Positions 1-8,652 of a stretch of 64,000 nucleotides of DNA are shown here, in pieces. The notes beneath the pieces are model-generated. The model saw only the letters and a program-made list of their open reading frames with translations, did no database searches and was not told the DNA's origin. Numbering within the stretch: position 1 is the stretch's first letter; the number at the start of each line of letters is the position of its first letter. A program made the translations under genes and the position numbers. This DNA is from Algoriphagus algorifonticola (GTDB lineage Bacteria; Bacteroidota; Bacteroidia; Cytophagales; Cyclobacteriaceae): positions 46,041-110,040 of the forward strand of contig NZ_VLOG01000012.1 of the NCBI RefSeq assembly GCF_007655305.1. Direction: 5' to 3'.

Positions 1-1963
1 TTACGGTATACTCGCTTACTAAATAACTTCGCTGTCCTTGTCCAAAAAAAGCTGGAATTGAAAAAGTCCAAAGCACATTATTTTCAAATGCAAACAACCT
101 GCTATCATAATCATCAGTGTCAAAAAGCGAATAGCGGGCAGTAAATTTCCATCTGTTTTTATCCCATTTAAAATCCTGAAGAATAAGAAAGCCCTTGCTT
201 TTGAGACCGTCCATCTGTACTTGTGACCAAAGTATGCGAGAACGAATAAAAACCTCCTTGCTCAGTTGATACTCCAAGCTTAGGATGCCATTCGATCTTT
301 TGATAGGCAGCACAAGATAAGGGAGATTAGGCTCTCCGGAGTCAGATGCATTTCTATCTTTTTGTTCCTCCCTGAATTGAATAAAAGCCGTAAGTGTCCG
401 AGTGGGTCTATAAGTAATTCTTGCAAGCCACTCATGACCTGCTGAAGGTGCATACACCCTATATTTCAGCCAGGGAAATTTGAATAAATCATAATAAGCA
501 TTGATCTTCCACACTTTGTTGGGACGAAATTCCAAGCCTAAATAAGTTCCACGCTCATTGATAGGCCTGGTATTTTCGGAAAATGCATTGCCGTAAAAGC
601 TGTGGAAGTTTCGATCGTAATTTCTCCATAAAAAAGAAAAGTCCAAACGATTGCTCAGGCTGCTGATAAACCCTAAGACCGTACCGTTTCCTCCTGAACT
701 GGAATAGGCAGTCTCTCCAAAAAGGAAAAAATTTCTCCAATTGTAATTGAGATAGACGCTTCCAACTTGATTGCTTTTTCCGGCAAACTCAAATTGATTG
801 TAGGGTTTTGGATCTCTTATCCATTCATTATCGAAGGAGGTATGTAAGAAGTTGACTCCGGAGTTCAGTCTTTTATTAGGAACTTTCAATTGGATATTTC
901 CTCCTAAACTGAGCTCTTTAAATTGATTTTTTGTAGAAAGCTCGCTTGGGGTGCGATGTAGGCCACTTTGATTGAAAGAACTGATCCTGAATTCCTCCCG
1001 ATTTAAACTGTCGAGTGATTCTGCCAATCTTCCGTCTTTGGGAGCAAAGGATCCAATGAAGCTGAATTCCCAGTTCTTATAAGTATAGGTAGATCCTATT
1101 CCCCTGAAAAATCCAAACTCAAGAGCTGCTGTATAAGGGATTATGCCTACTGAACTTCTTCTTACTGTAGGCACAGTCTCTGCACCCTTCCCTAAGGAAT
1201 ATCCGGCACCAAATACTAATCCCTGTCCAAATGAAGCCTGAAAATCTCCCAGAGAAATGGTTTTCCATTTTCCCACTTGATATCTGGTTAAGTGAAAAGA
1301 CAGAAAATTGAAGCCATATCGGGCGGTTTTGGGGTCCCAAGTGAATTTTTCGCCGGGGTCTTTATCCAATGTCATCCCCATGCTGAAATCTTTGGGATGC
1401 TGAATTCTCCATCGTAAATAAATATCATTAGGGTCTCCCAAATAGCGAGTGCTAATTCTTCCTGTTGAGCTGGTATCAGGGGCTGTAAATCCTCTCCTGG
1501 TCTCCCAAACTCTGCGAGTTCTGAAAATCAGATAGGCTTGCTCTTCTTCAGAGACCCTTTTCCAAAAGGATTTTTCCCGTTTGATAGAAGGATTCAAGGC
1601 CAGAAAAGGAAGCAATGATTCTATGGTTGCCTGATCAAATCCCGGAATCGCTTGCAATTCATAAAGTGATAAAAATGGCCCCATTTCAGCTCTGTATTGG
1701 AGAAATTCATTGATTTGAAGAGGGTTAAGCAGAAATGTGGACTGTAAGGTTTCCATATCTGCTTTGTTGATATCAATGGGGTTTTGGTAAAGCTGAAAAA
1801 GAACCTCGTAAATACTCTCATAATCTAAATCGTCATCTTGGACCGGGAATAATCGTTCGATCAATTCATCTAAGTTGAAATTGGCTCGTGGAGGAGCCTG
1901 TCCATAAACTGGATTAGTCAAAATGAAAGACAACAGCACGATAGAAAATCCAAATGCCCGCAT
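1..1963 (-). CDS. Helix-hairpin-helix outer-membrane barrel protein (3' end cut by window edge)
   Basis: An open frame of about 654 codons runs from ATG at 1963 to the left edge without a stop, so only the C-terminal end is missing. The N-terminus is a signal peptide (residues 1-21, ending VYGQ). Residues about 61-110 (NPIDINKAD..., ...YELQAIPGF) look like a ComEA-type helix-hairpin-helix region. The rest is rich in alternating aromatic/polar strands typical of an outer-membrane beta barrel. Proteins of this architecture are common in Bacteroidota and have no established function. Its ATG overlaps the stop of the upstream barrel gene (TAATG), so the two are translationally coupled. HhH motifs usually bind DNA or act as protein interfaces; here the protein is exported, so DNA binding should not be assumed. 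Confidence 0.75.
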   Translation of the reverse strand, partial: MRAFGFSIVLLSFILTNPVYGQAPPRANFNLDELIERLFPVQDDDLDYESIYEVLFQLYQNPIDINKADMETLQSTFLLNPLQINEFLQYRAEMGPFLSLYELQAIPGFDQATIESLLPFLALNPSIKREKSFWKRVSEEEQAYLIFRTRRVWETRRGFTAPDTSSTGRISTRYLGDPNDIYLRWRIQHPKDFSMGMTLDKDPGEKFTWDPKTARYGFNFLSFHLTRYQVGKWKTISLGDFQASFGQGLVFGAGYSLGKGAETVPTVRRSSVGIIPYTAALEFGFFRGIGSTYTYKNWEFSFIGSFAPKDGRLAESLDSLNREEFRISSFNQSGLHRTPSELSTKNQFKELSLGGNIQLKVPNKRLNSGVNFLHTSFDNEWIRDPKPYNQFEFAGKSNQVGSVYLNYNWRNFFLFGETAYSSSGGNGTVLGFISSLSNRLDFSFLWRNYDRNFHSFYGNAFSENTRPINERGTYLGLEFRPNKVWKINAYYDLFKFPWLKYRVYAPSAGHEWLARITYRPTRTLTAFIQFREEQKDRNASDSGEPNLPYLVLPIKRSNGILSLEYQLSKEVFIRSRILWSQVQMDGLKSKGFLILQDFKWDKNRWKFTARYSLFDTDDYDSRLFAFENNVLWTFSIPAFFGQGQRSYLVSEYTV

Positions 1964-2784
1964 TAGTCTCTCAGTTGATACCCCAAACTAAGGTGATGCG
2001 TACTTCCTAAGGCAGAATTTTGCCCATAAGAATAATCAAATTGAATTTTGCCGGGTAAAACTCCCAAACCAAAAAATAAGCGTGAGGGGTTTGTGTTTAC
2101 TCCTGAACGTAAGACCAGGAATTCTTGAAGCGTATAGGCAATTCCAACCTTAGTAATTGGCTGTATTTGAATATCCTTTTCCACTTCAAGAAATAAATTT
2201 AAGCTTTCCAAGGGTCTGTATTCCAATCCCATTTGAACCGCTGTCGGAAGGCGACTTTCGCTATCCTGGCTGATTTTTCCCCGATTGATATTGCTGATAT
2301 GAGCTCCTAAAAATAGGTTGGGGGATAGTTCTGCCACTCCGCCCAAACTAATCAGTAAGCTACCTGCTGAGCCAAAATTCTCAATTTGTGTTTGAAACCA
2401 TTCGGCTTTGATTCCAATACTGGCAATTCCCAAGGTATTGGAATACCCCAGGTTAAATGTTTGTTGATTGAATAATTTGGCCCCAAACCGGCTAATCCCA
2501 ATCCCGAATGTGCCTTTTTGGGTCCGAAATGCTCCGGCGAGATTTAATGTCGTGAGTTCCTTTAAACCGTATCTGTGATCAAAGCCTACTCCAAGGATTT
2601 CTGAACTTGAAATTCTGTCCAGAGCGCCTACATTGTTGAAAATGGACCAAACGCTAATATGATGAACTCGAATGTTGCCCAAAGCTTGATTGCTCGCTCC
2701 ATGCACCTGGGTCAAGGGATCCATTTGCGCAATAGTCAGTTGAATCGAACCGAAAAAGAAGAAGAAAAAAAATCCCTTTCTCAT
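1963..2784 (-). CDS. Predicted outer-membrane beta-barrel protein (PorV/PorQ-like size)
   Basis: A 273-residue protein with a signal peptide that contains seven consecutive phenylalanines (residues 5-11) and ends about TIAQ. The mature part is built of short Gly/aromatic-rich strands (for example LGYSNTLGIASIGIKAEW), consistent with a small outer-membrane barrel. It lies directly upstream of the HhH barrel protein and shares one base with it (stop TAA/ATG). The pairing suggests one envelope function, perhaps export or assembly, but I do not recognise a characterised homologue. The poly-Phe stretch comes from a T-rich tract broken only by CTT repeats, which could be prone to slippage. Confidence 0.7.
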   Translation of the reverse strand: MRKGFFFFFFFGSIQLTIAQMDPLTQVHGASNQALGNIRVHHISVWSIFNNVGALDRISSSEILGVGFDHRYGLKELTTLNLAGAFRTQKGTFGIGISRFGAKLFNQQTFNLGYSNTLGIASIGIKAEWFQTQIENFGSAGSLLISLGGVAELSPNLFLGAHISNINRGKISQDSESRLPTAVQMGLEYRPLESLNLFLEVEKDIQIQPITKVGIAYTLQEFLVLRSGVNTNPSRLFFGLGVLPGKIQFDYSYGQNSALGSTHHLSLGYQLRD

Positions 2785-3147
2785 AGGATTGAATTTATTG
2801 TTTAAAAGTTCTGCCAGAATTCAGACAGCTATTTTCCTTTTCTAATAGCGTGAGCTAAACCCCTTTCTTTCAGGCCAGGATTCAAAAATGGTTTACCCAA
2901 AACGCTGTGATAGAGAAAGAAAAATCTAATGATAAGTTAGTTATAAAAATTCTAACTTTTACGTTTGAATCAGGAAATTCTTTTTTTTAATCTGATTATC
3001 CGTAATCATGCCAGTTGCCTTATTTTCCTTGCTTGACAGATTGGAAGACCGATGACCGAAGACCGAAGCTTCCGGATTCTGTTCCTTTCAGCAGACAATA
3101 ATCCGTATTTTTGTCAATACTGGTAAGAAAGCGGATATCCATATTTT
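2785..3147. other. Intergenic stretch holding dispersed-repeat copy A
   Basis: No coding region is supported here. It contains an AT-rich hairpin (AAGTTAG at 2934-2940 pairing with CTAACTT at 2952-2958) and repeat copy A (2989-3143). The rest shows no recognisable signal. Confidence 0.6.
2989..3143 (+). repeat. Dispersed ~155-bp intergenic repeat, copy A
   Basis: By eye this matches 42810-42965 over its whole length in the same orientation, with roughly one mismatch per eight bases and almost no gaps. Shared blocks include TCTGATTATCCG, GCCAGTTGCCTTATTTTC, GATGACCGAAGACCGAAGCT and GGTAAGAAAG. It contains a short GACCGA tandem, the palindrome GAAGCTTC, and ends near GGATATCCAT. No long open frame is preserved between copies. 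Its right end abuts the 3' end of a minus-strand gene, as in copy B. Confidence 0.85.
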
Positions 3148-4602
3148 TTAAAAAGGAGCCTTAAAGTTTAAAAAGAAATTGGCACCTCCGTTGTTGTTAA
3201 ATGAGTATTCAAACCTCAAAACTGCATCATAAAATCCTACCATGTCTATACCTAAGCCGTAACCAAACAGGTAGCGATTGGTCAACAAGGCATTTTCAGG
3301 GATATTATTTCTATCCTTCACATATCCATGGTCAAAATTGGCACTGAGATAAAATGTAAAAGGAATAGTACTGAATTGTTCGAGAGGTACAACGCTTGAG
3401 ATATCATATTCCCAATCGATAAACTTCCATCTAAAGCTATTCTTATGGACGTAGAGTTGCTGTCCCTCAATTACATTGAGTTCATATCCACGAATGAAGT
3501 TAGGGTTGTAACCGATACCCCTAACCAGAGTATAGGGCTGAGATTGACTGAGAAACCAGTTGGCCGTTAACCCACTCGCAAAATGAAATTTCTCATTTAG
3601 CTTCCAATATCGATTCATGGTCAAATTCACCTCAATCTCGTCCAGATTTTCTGTTCTAAAAATCCCGTATTTGGTTGCCGAAACCTGCAATAATTCCCCA
3701 TCCGTGGCGTAAGCTACATTATCCCTTTTATCATGTCTAAAGGTGTACGTGGCGTATAAATACTTAAGAGAATTAGAGTTATGCTGGAAATAATTCGGGT
3801 TTTGTAAAAGAACCTCGGGATCTATTCTGGTATTATTATAACCCAAATTGAAGAAGTGAAAATTGTAGAAAGTCCTTCTGTAGGTGTATCTAAGGGCTAA
3901 TCCAAAGTTTTTTCTCAAAACATCTTCTTGCTCATTGGAGAAGAAGACTTGTTTATTGTTGCTGGATCTGAGTGGAATAGTTTTCTGCTCAAAAAATGTT
4001 ACCTGAGCTGCAATCCCGTGCTTTTGTTTTTTATCAATATATGGTTTGCTGTAAAGCACATCCAATGCTCTGGTAAAACCCAGCTGGCCTGCAAATCGAA
4101 GCTTTTCATTTCTTCCTCCTACATTGGCATGAGATAAACGTAGCCCAAAATTAACTCTTGAGAAGTCCCGGTTTTGGTTGGTCCACCATTCTGAGAAGTT
4201 TCTATCCGCCAACTCAAAAATCAAAGAGGGTAGGATATACCACCTTTCTTTGACGGCTATGAGAACTTCCACTTCGTTATTCCCGCTCATTAAAGGCGTA
4301 ATTTCAACAGAGGTAAAAAGTCTGAGATTGTAGATTTTCTTTTGGTCAGCCTGAATAATTTCCAAAAAAGTATTCCAGTCATAATAATAGTCGGTAGTAA
4401 AGTCCAACTCCCTTAAAATGATATTCTTCTGAGTCTTTTCATTTCCAATAATGAAAATATTATTGACCTTCACTGAGTCGGGATAACCGTTGATATACTC
4501 TACCATTGGTGCCAAAGAGGTGTCCTGAGCAAAGGTTTTATCCGGCTTTAGCATTAGCCATGTAAGGCTAAGAAAAAGAATATGTGAAATTTTAAGTTTC
4601 AA
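3148..4602 (-). CDS. BamA/TamA-family outer-membrane protein with one POTRA domain
   Basis: A 484-residue protein: signal peptide (1-25, ending TFAQ), one POTRA-like unit at about 43-118 (VKVNNIFIIGNEKT...), then a D15/BamA-type 16-strand barrel ending in a terminal Phe (FFLNFKAPF), the usual signal for the BAM machinery. BamA itself has five POTRA domains and about 800 residues, so this is not BamA; single-POTRA members form a separate, mostly uncharacterised group. The start is TTG (rev. comp. of 4600-4602); it gives a clean signal peptide and no upstream ATG exists in frame nearby. Likely role: insertion or translocation of some envelope protein or lipid, by inference. Confidence 0.78.
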   Translation of the reverse strand: MKLKISHILFLSLTWLMLKPDKTFAQDTSLAPMVEYINGYPDSVKVNNIFIIGNEKTQKNIILRELDFTTDYYYDWNTFLEIIQADQKKIYNLRLFTSVEITPLMSGNNEVEVLIAVKERWYILPSLIFELADRNFSEWWTNQNRDFSRVNFGLRLSHANVGGRNEKLRFAGQLGFTRALDVLYSKPYIDKKQKHGIAAQVTFFEQKTIPLRSSNNKQVFFSNEQEDVLRKNFGLALRYTYRRTFYNFHFFNLGYNNTRIDPEVLLQNPNYFQHNSNSLKYLYATYTFRHDKRDNVAYATDGELLQVSATKYGIFRTENLDEIEVNLTMNRYWKLNEKFHFASGLTANWFLSQSQPYTLVRGIGYNPNFIRGYELNVIEGQQLYVHKNSFRWKFIDWEYDISSVVPLEQFSTIPFTFYLSANFDHGYVKDRNNIPENALLTNRYLFGYGLGIDMVGFYDAVLRFEYSFNNNGGANFFLNFKAPF

Positions 4603-4661
4603 AAGGAATTCAGAATCAATACTTTTGGTTTAAATAAGCGAGCTCTCCAAACGCTTGAACC

Positions 4662-4886
4662 ATGCTCAAAGACGCCATCAGAAAGATTGCCATTTTCCCT
4701 GTTTTGGTATATCAATACACCATTTCTCCTTTATTTCCTACAAGCTGTAGATTTACCCCGACTTGCAGTCAATATACCAAAGAGGCCATTTTAAAACATG
4801 GTCCACTCAAAGGAGGATGGATGGGGATCAAGCGCATATCCAGATGCCATCCTTGGGGAGGACATGGACATGATCCCGTACCTTAA
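4662..4886 (+). CDS. yidD: Membrane protein insertion efficiency factor YidD
   Basis: A 74-residue protein with the full YidD signature: an N-terminal amphipathic/hydrophobic segment ([18 protein letters not shown]), then [10 protein letters not shown] and [20 protein letters not shown]. YidD lies at the inner membrane near YidC and helps membrane protein insertion. Length is usual for the family. It is convergent with lgt and their 3' ends overlap by 4 bases (4883-4886). Elsewhere yidD often sits with rnpA and yidC; here it stands alone. Confidence 0.95.
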   Translation: MLKDAIRKIAIFPVLVYQYTISPLFPTSCRFTPTCSQYTKEAILKHGPLKGGWMGIKRISRCHPWGGHGHDPVP

Positions 4887-5986
4887 TTTTCTTTCGCAGG
4901 AATACCTTTTTTCAAGGCTCTCAAAACGAGGAGTACTCCTGCAATCACCAGTGGAATACTCAAGATTTGCCCCATGTTGAATTTCATGGTCTCTTCAAAT
5001 TCAACTTGGTTCTCTTTGAAAAACTCCCAGACGAATCGCATTCCAAAAACAGAAATCAAGAATAAACCAAGAAGTAAACCTTCAGGAACCCGCTCTTTAT
5101 ATTTAATCCAAATGCTTAATAAAATTAAGAAAATGATAAAATAAGAAATTGATTCATAAATCTGGGTTGGGTGCTTGGCTCGGCCAAATGTTTTGACTGT
5201 GGCCACATATTGGTTAGACTCCTCAGTCAAAGTCAGATTTAGTGGAGTTTCCACTTCTTCTGCCAAATACTTTTTGGAGGAATTAAACTGAGTCAATGCG
5301 TATTTGATATCGCTTCTTAAAGTAGACTCCAAGGTTTCCTTAGTGAAGTTTCCCTTGTTGATGACAATGTCAATATTCACAGGAACAATACCATTTCCAT
5401 TTAGCTCATTTTGCCTATCCTCTGGTTTGTAGGCATCAATAGACTCTACAGGAACCCGCAAGCTTTCCAAAACCTCCTCGGTATCTCTCATATACACAAT
5501 ACCGGTGTCCGTTCCTGTGTCTTTACCCCCGATTTCAGAGTTCATTAAATTTCCAAAGCGAATCAAAGCACCAGTCATAGCGGTTACAATGACAATTCGA
5601 TCAACCACCCATAGGTAACTTTGTCCAGGAGTCTTTTTGGCATAAAGCCAAAGCGCAAAAAGGATTGCAATAGCGGCTCCATGGGAAGCAAGTCCACCTT
5701 CCCAGACTTTGAGGATGTCTATGGGATTGCTTAAATATTTTTCGGGTTCATAAAACAAAACATGCCCCAATCGAGCGCCAATGATTGTTGCCAGCACCAT
5801 GTAAATGGTCAATTTATCTACCAAAGCTTCATTATGTCCTTCTTTTTTGAAGAAATAAACCATGAACTGTTGGGAGATAATAAAGCCCAAGGCAAACAAA
5901 AGGCTGTACCACCGAAGTCTTTCAAATCCTGCAAAAACAGCTGGATTAGGGTCCCACACTACATAATTTAAGATAAAAGAGAGCAT
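4883..5986 (-). CDS. lgt: Prolipoprotein diacylglyceryl transferase with long periplasmic insert
   Basis: Transfers diacylglycerol from phosphatidylglycerol to the lipobox cysteine of lipoproteins at the inner membrane. The 367 residues show several membrane helices, the GGLASHGA motif with the conserved His (about 102), and [12 protein letters not shown] (about 143-154, Arg and Asn conserved). Lgt is normally about 260-290 residues. The excess is an insert of about 100 polar residues (about 166-268) between the RxGN motif and the HPTQIYES motif, placed in a loop. Last gene of the acpP-fabF-rnc-nadE-lgt string; 13 bases separate it from nadE. The window encodes several lipoproteins that would be its substrates. 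Confidence 0.93.
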   Translation of the reverse strand: MLSFILNYVVWDPNPAVFAGFERLRWYSLLFALGFIISQQFMVYFFKKEGHNEALVDKLTIYMVLATIIGARLGHVLFYEPEKYLSNPIDILKVWEGGLASHGAAIAILFALWLYAKKTPGQSYLWVVDRIVIVTAMTGALIRFGNLMNSEIGGKDTGTDTGIVYMRDTEEVLESLRVPVESIDAYKPEDRQNELNGNGIVPVNIDIVINKGNFTKETLESTLRSDIKYALTQFNSSKKYLAEEVETPLNLTLTEESNQYVATVKTFGRAKHPTQIYESISYFIIFLILLSIWIKYKERVPEGLLLGLFLISVFGMRFVWEFFKENQVEFEETMKFNMGQILSIPLVIAGVLLVLRALKKGIPAKEN

Positions 5987-5999
5987 AAATTAGGTTTGG

Positions 6000-7838
6000 T
6001 CAAAGTTGATCTAATTGTTCTAATTCTTCTTTGTATCCCCCTGATAAAATTGGAAATCTGTACCAGGTTTTGGGGTCTACATTGAATTGGTCCAAGTGAA
6101 AGGAGGGAGCCAATCGCTCTCTTTTCCATTGGTTTCTGGACCAAAGTTGAAAGAATTTTTTAATATATCCCTTCAAAATCTGATCTTCTATCTGTATCTC
6201 TTCTTTTAAAATCAGAAATACATCCATAGGTGATCTTCGGTCTCTGATTGCGAGTTTTTCTATTTCTACAATCAGCGAATAAGGCATCAAATCTTTTTCA
6301 TCAGTTTGAGTCCTTTCAGCCGGCCTTAATTCAGCTGAAGGCTGCAGGGAATTCACTAAAGCTAATCCTGGCCTGTCGAGATTTATTTCTGCCCAGCGCA
6401 ACCAATGAAGTATAAAATATTTATCTACCGCTGCAATAGGGGAGATACTTCCGCTGGTATCACCGTCCATGGTAGTATAACCTACGTCTCCTTCACTTCT
6501 ATTGGATGTAGCGAGCAGCAAAGCATTATTGATATTTGCCAGCATCCAAATAATTGGAGATCGGGTTCTAGCCTGAATATTCTGCAAGGTGATATCATCC
6601 TCGGCCCAAGTCAATTTCCTGCCAATAGCATTTTCAATTTTCTGGGTATAAGTGCCGACCTCTTCATCAATGGTCCAATGATAAAAGGTTGCTCCTAGGC
6701 TTTCAGCCAATTCTTTAGCACTTTTAAACGTGTCAACCGATGAATTTTTAGTGCCCTGATAAGCGGTAGTGAGAAGTTGATTTACCAACTCTTTTTCTGC
6801 AGAAGCTGAATTTTGAGGGATTGGAAAAGAGATTTTTTTGCAGAAGTTTTCTAGTCCTAATTCTTGAATTCCTCTTCTGACCATTTCTGCGACCAAAATC
6901 GCAACGGTGGAGGAATCAGCGCCTCCGGATAGGGAAAGTACAAATCCTCTGCTTTTGCTTTTTCTCAAATAATCAAAGAGGCCTAAACTGGCGGCTTGAA
7001 CAAACTCTTCCTCCTTGCTTAGGATTCTAGCAATTTCTTGAACTTCTTCTTTGACTTCAAAAGTCAAAACCTGAAAATCTTGGTAGGATAGGAGTTGATT
7101 TCTATACAAAACCTTGCCGGATTTAGCCAGCATAGTCTCTCCGTCGAAGATCATTCGACCAGCTTCATTTCCAAGTAAGTTGACATAGCAGTAATAGCAG
7201 TCAAATTCCTTGGAGCTAAATTCAATCAATTCTTTCCGCTCTAGGGTTTTTCCCATGGCGAAATGACTAGCACTTGGATTGAATATTAAATCTACTTTTC
7301 GTTCGCAAAGTCTATAGCCAGGTCGAATAGGTCCTCTCCAGGCATCTTCACAAATTTCAAAACCATAGTGGATGTTTTTGTGATGAAAAGTAATATCTCC
7401 AAAAGGGATTTTTTCACCGAAGAAATCCAGGTCGATAATCTCATGAGCTTTCCAAGGGGTAAACCAGCGAAATTCGTAATGAACTCCGTCTATGGCCATA
7501 TACTGCTTTGCCACAAAACCTTTCAGTTTCCCGTCTTCCACAATAGCCATCGTATTGTAAACCTTATTTTCAATTCTCACAGGAAGCCCAATGGCAACAG
7601 TGATTCCCTTGCAATGGGGCAATAAGGTTTTGAGTTGATCCAGAGCTTTGATAGGAAACCAATAGCTTAAAAATAAATCCTCAGAGCCATAGCCTGTGAT
7701 GGCCAGCTCAGGGAAACAAAGAAGTTCTACCTTCTTTTCTCTAGCTTCATTGATTGCAGAAACAATTCTTTGGAGGTTGCCAGACCAATCCAAAGGTGTT
7801 TGATTTAGGGGAGCTGCTCCGATTTTGATTGCAGACAT
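6000..7838 (-). CDS. nadE: Glutamine-dependent NAD(+) synthase
   Basis: Makes NAD from deamido-NAD, ATP and glutamine-derived ammonia in the cytosol. The 612 residues contain an N-terminal carbon-nitrogen hydrolase (glutaminase) domain with FPELAITGYG carrying the Glu and GFEICEDAW carrying the nucleophile Cys, followed by a synthetase domain with the P-loop LSGGADSS (about 304-311). Length fits the two-domain type. ATG at 7838; 16 bases downstream of rnc and followed closely by lgt, so probably cotranscribed. It completes the NAD route to which pncA and pncB at 56-58 kb feed. Confidence 0.95.
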   Translation of the reverse strand: MSAIKIGAAPLNQTPLDWSGNLQRIVSAINEAREKKVELLCFPELAITGYGSEDLFLSYWFPIKALDQLKTLLPHCKGITVAIGLPVRIENKVYNTMAIVEDGKLKGFVAKQYMAIDGVHYEFRWFTPWKAHEIIDLDFFGEKIPFGDITFHHKNIHYGFEICEDAWRGPIRPGYRLCERKVDLIFNPSASHFAMGKTLERKELIEFSSKEFDCYYCYVNLLGNEAGRMIFDGETMLAKSGKVLYRNQLLSYQDFQVLTFEVKEEVQEIARILSKEEEFVQAASLGLFDYLRKSKSRGFVLSLSGGADSSTVAILVAEMVRRGIQELGLENFCKKISFPIPQNSASAEKELVNQLLTTAYQGTKNSSVDTFKSAKELAESLGATFYHWTIDEEVGTYTQKIENAIGRKLTWAEDDITLQNIQARTRSPIIWMLANINNALLLATSNRSEGDVGYTTMDGDTSGSISPIAAVDKYFILHWLRWAEINLDRPGLALVNSLQPSAELRPAERTQTDEKDLMPYSLIVEIEKLAIRDRRSPMDVFLILKEEIQIEDQILKGYIKKFFQLWSRNQWKRERLAPSFHLDQFNVDPKTWYRFPILSGGYKEELEQLDQL

Positions 7839-7854
7839 GTGTAATTGATTTGAA

Positions 7855-8652
7855 TCAGGTGGCGATATTCAGTTCTTCACAGGCATTTTTGGAGGCATCT
7901 TGTTCGGCTTTCTTTTTAGTGCTTCCTTTTCCTTGAGCTACACTTTTGCCTTCTACTTCCAGCCCCACAATAAACTCTTTGAATCGCTGATTGCCGTGTA
8001 CTTGCAATACTTTAAACTCCAGCTGTTTGTTTTCTTTTTGGGACCACTCGATGATTTTACTCTTGTAATTGGTGGTCGTGGCGATCATTCCCTCCAAGTC
8101 AAAGTGGAGGAGAATTCTTTTAAGAATAAAGCGCTTGGTAAAATGATAGCCCCGATCCAAATAGGTGGCTCCAATGAAAGCTTCCAGCATATCTCCATAA
8201 AGAGATTTATTTCCTGTAAAGTTTCTTTCTCCTATTTCCTGATCCAGGACATTTCTGAGCCCAATTTTAATTCCTGTTTCATTCAGACTTTCCCGGTTTA
8301 CCAGTTTGGAACGGGTTTCCGTCAAAAAGCCCTCATCTCTGTAGGGATATTTTTGAAAAAGATGCTCAGCGATGACAGCACCTAGCACTGCATCTCCCAA
8401 AAACTCCAGTCTTTCATTGGAAATCCTGAATCCTTTGGAAGTTTCCTCTCCTAATCCGGCAGGAGTTAATGCGAGTCGGTAGAGAGAAATATTAAAAGGC
8501 TTGCTCCCGGTCATTAATTTGACCGAGGCAGCAAGCCTTTTGTCTTTATTGTTGAGAAAGAGAAGATGTACTCCGAGTTTCTGAAAGAGTTTCAAACCCT
8601 GATCAGTTATATTTTTTGAAAATGACAGAACAGTTGTGTCCACCAAATCCAA
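7855..8652 (-). CDS. rnc: Ribonuclease III
   Basis: Double-strand-specific endoribonuclease for rRNA and mRNA processing. Signature NERLEFLGDAVLG (about 78-90) and GDMLEAFIGATYLD carry the metal-binding acidic residues; a dsRNA-binding domain occupies about 195-262 with GKGSTKKKAEQDASKNA. The open frame reaches TTG at 8652, overlapping fabF by 50 bases; there is no ATG in the N-terminal part. An in-frame TTG at 8595, just after the fabF stop (8603-8605), would give 246 residues starting LKLFQKLG and avoids the overlap, so I think that is the likelier start. Third gene of the acpP-fabF-rnc operon. Confidence 0.93.
   Translation of the reverse strand: MDLVDTTVLSFSKNITDQGLKLFQKLGVHLLFLNNKDKRLAASVKLMTGSKPFNISLYRLALTPAGLGEETSKGFRISNERLEFLGDAVLGAVIAEHLFQKYPYRDEGFLTETRSKLVNRESLNETGIKIGLRNVLDQEIGERNFTGNKSLYGDMLEAFIGATYLDRGYHFTKRFILKRILLHFDLEGMIATTTNYKSKIIEWSQKENKQLEFKVLQVHGNQRFKEFIVGLEVEGKSVAQGKGSTKKKAEQDASKNACEELNIAT

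Noticed and set aside
7900..8385. 161-codon plus-strand open frame
   Set aside because: Fully antisense to rnc, whose domains are certain; composition is that of a shadow frame.
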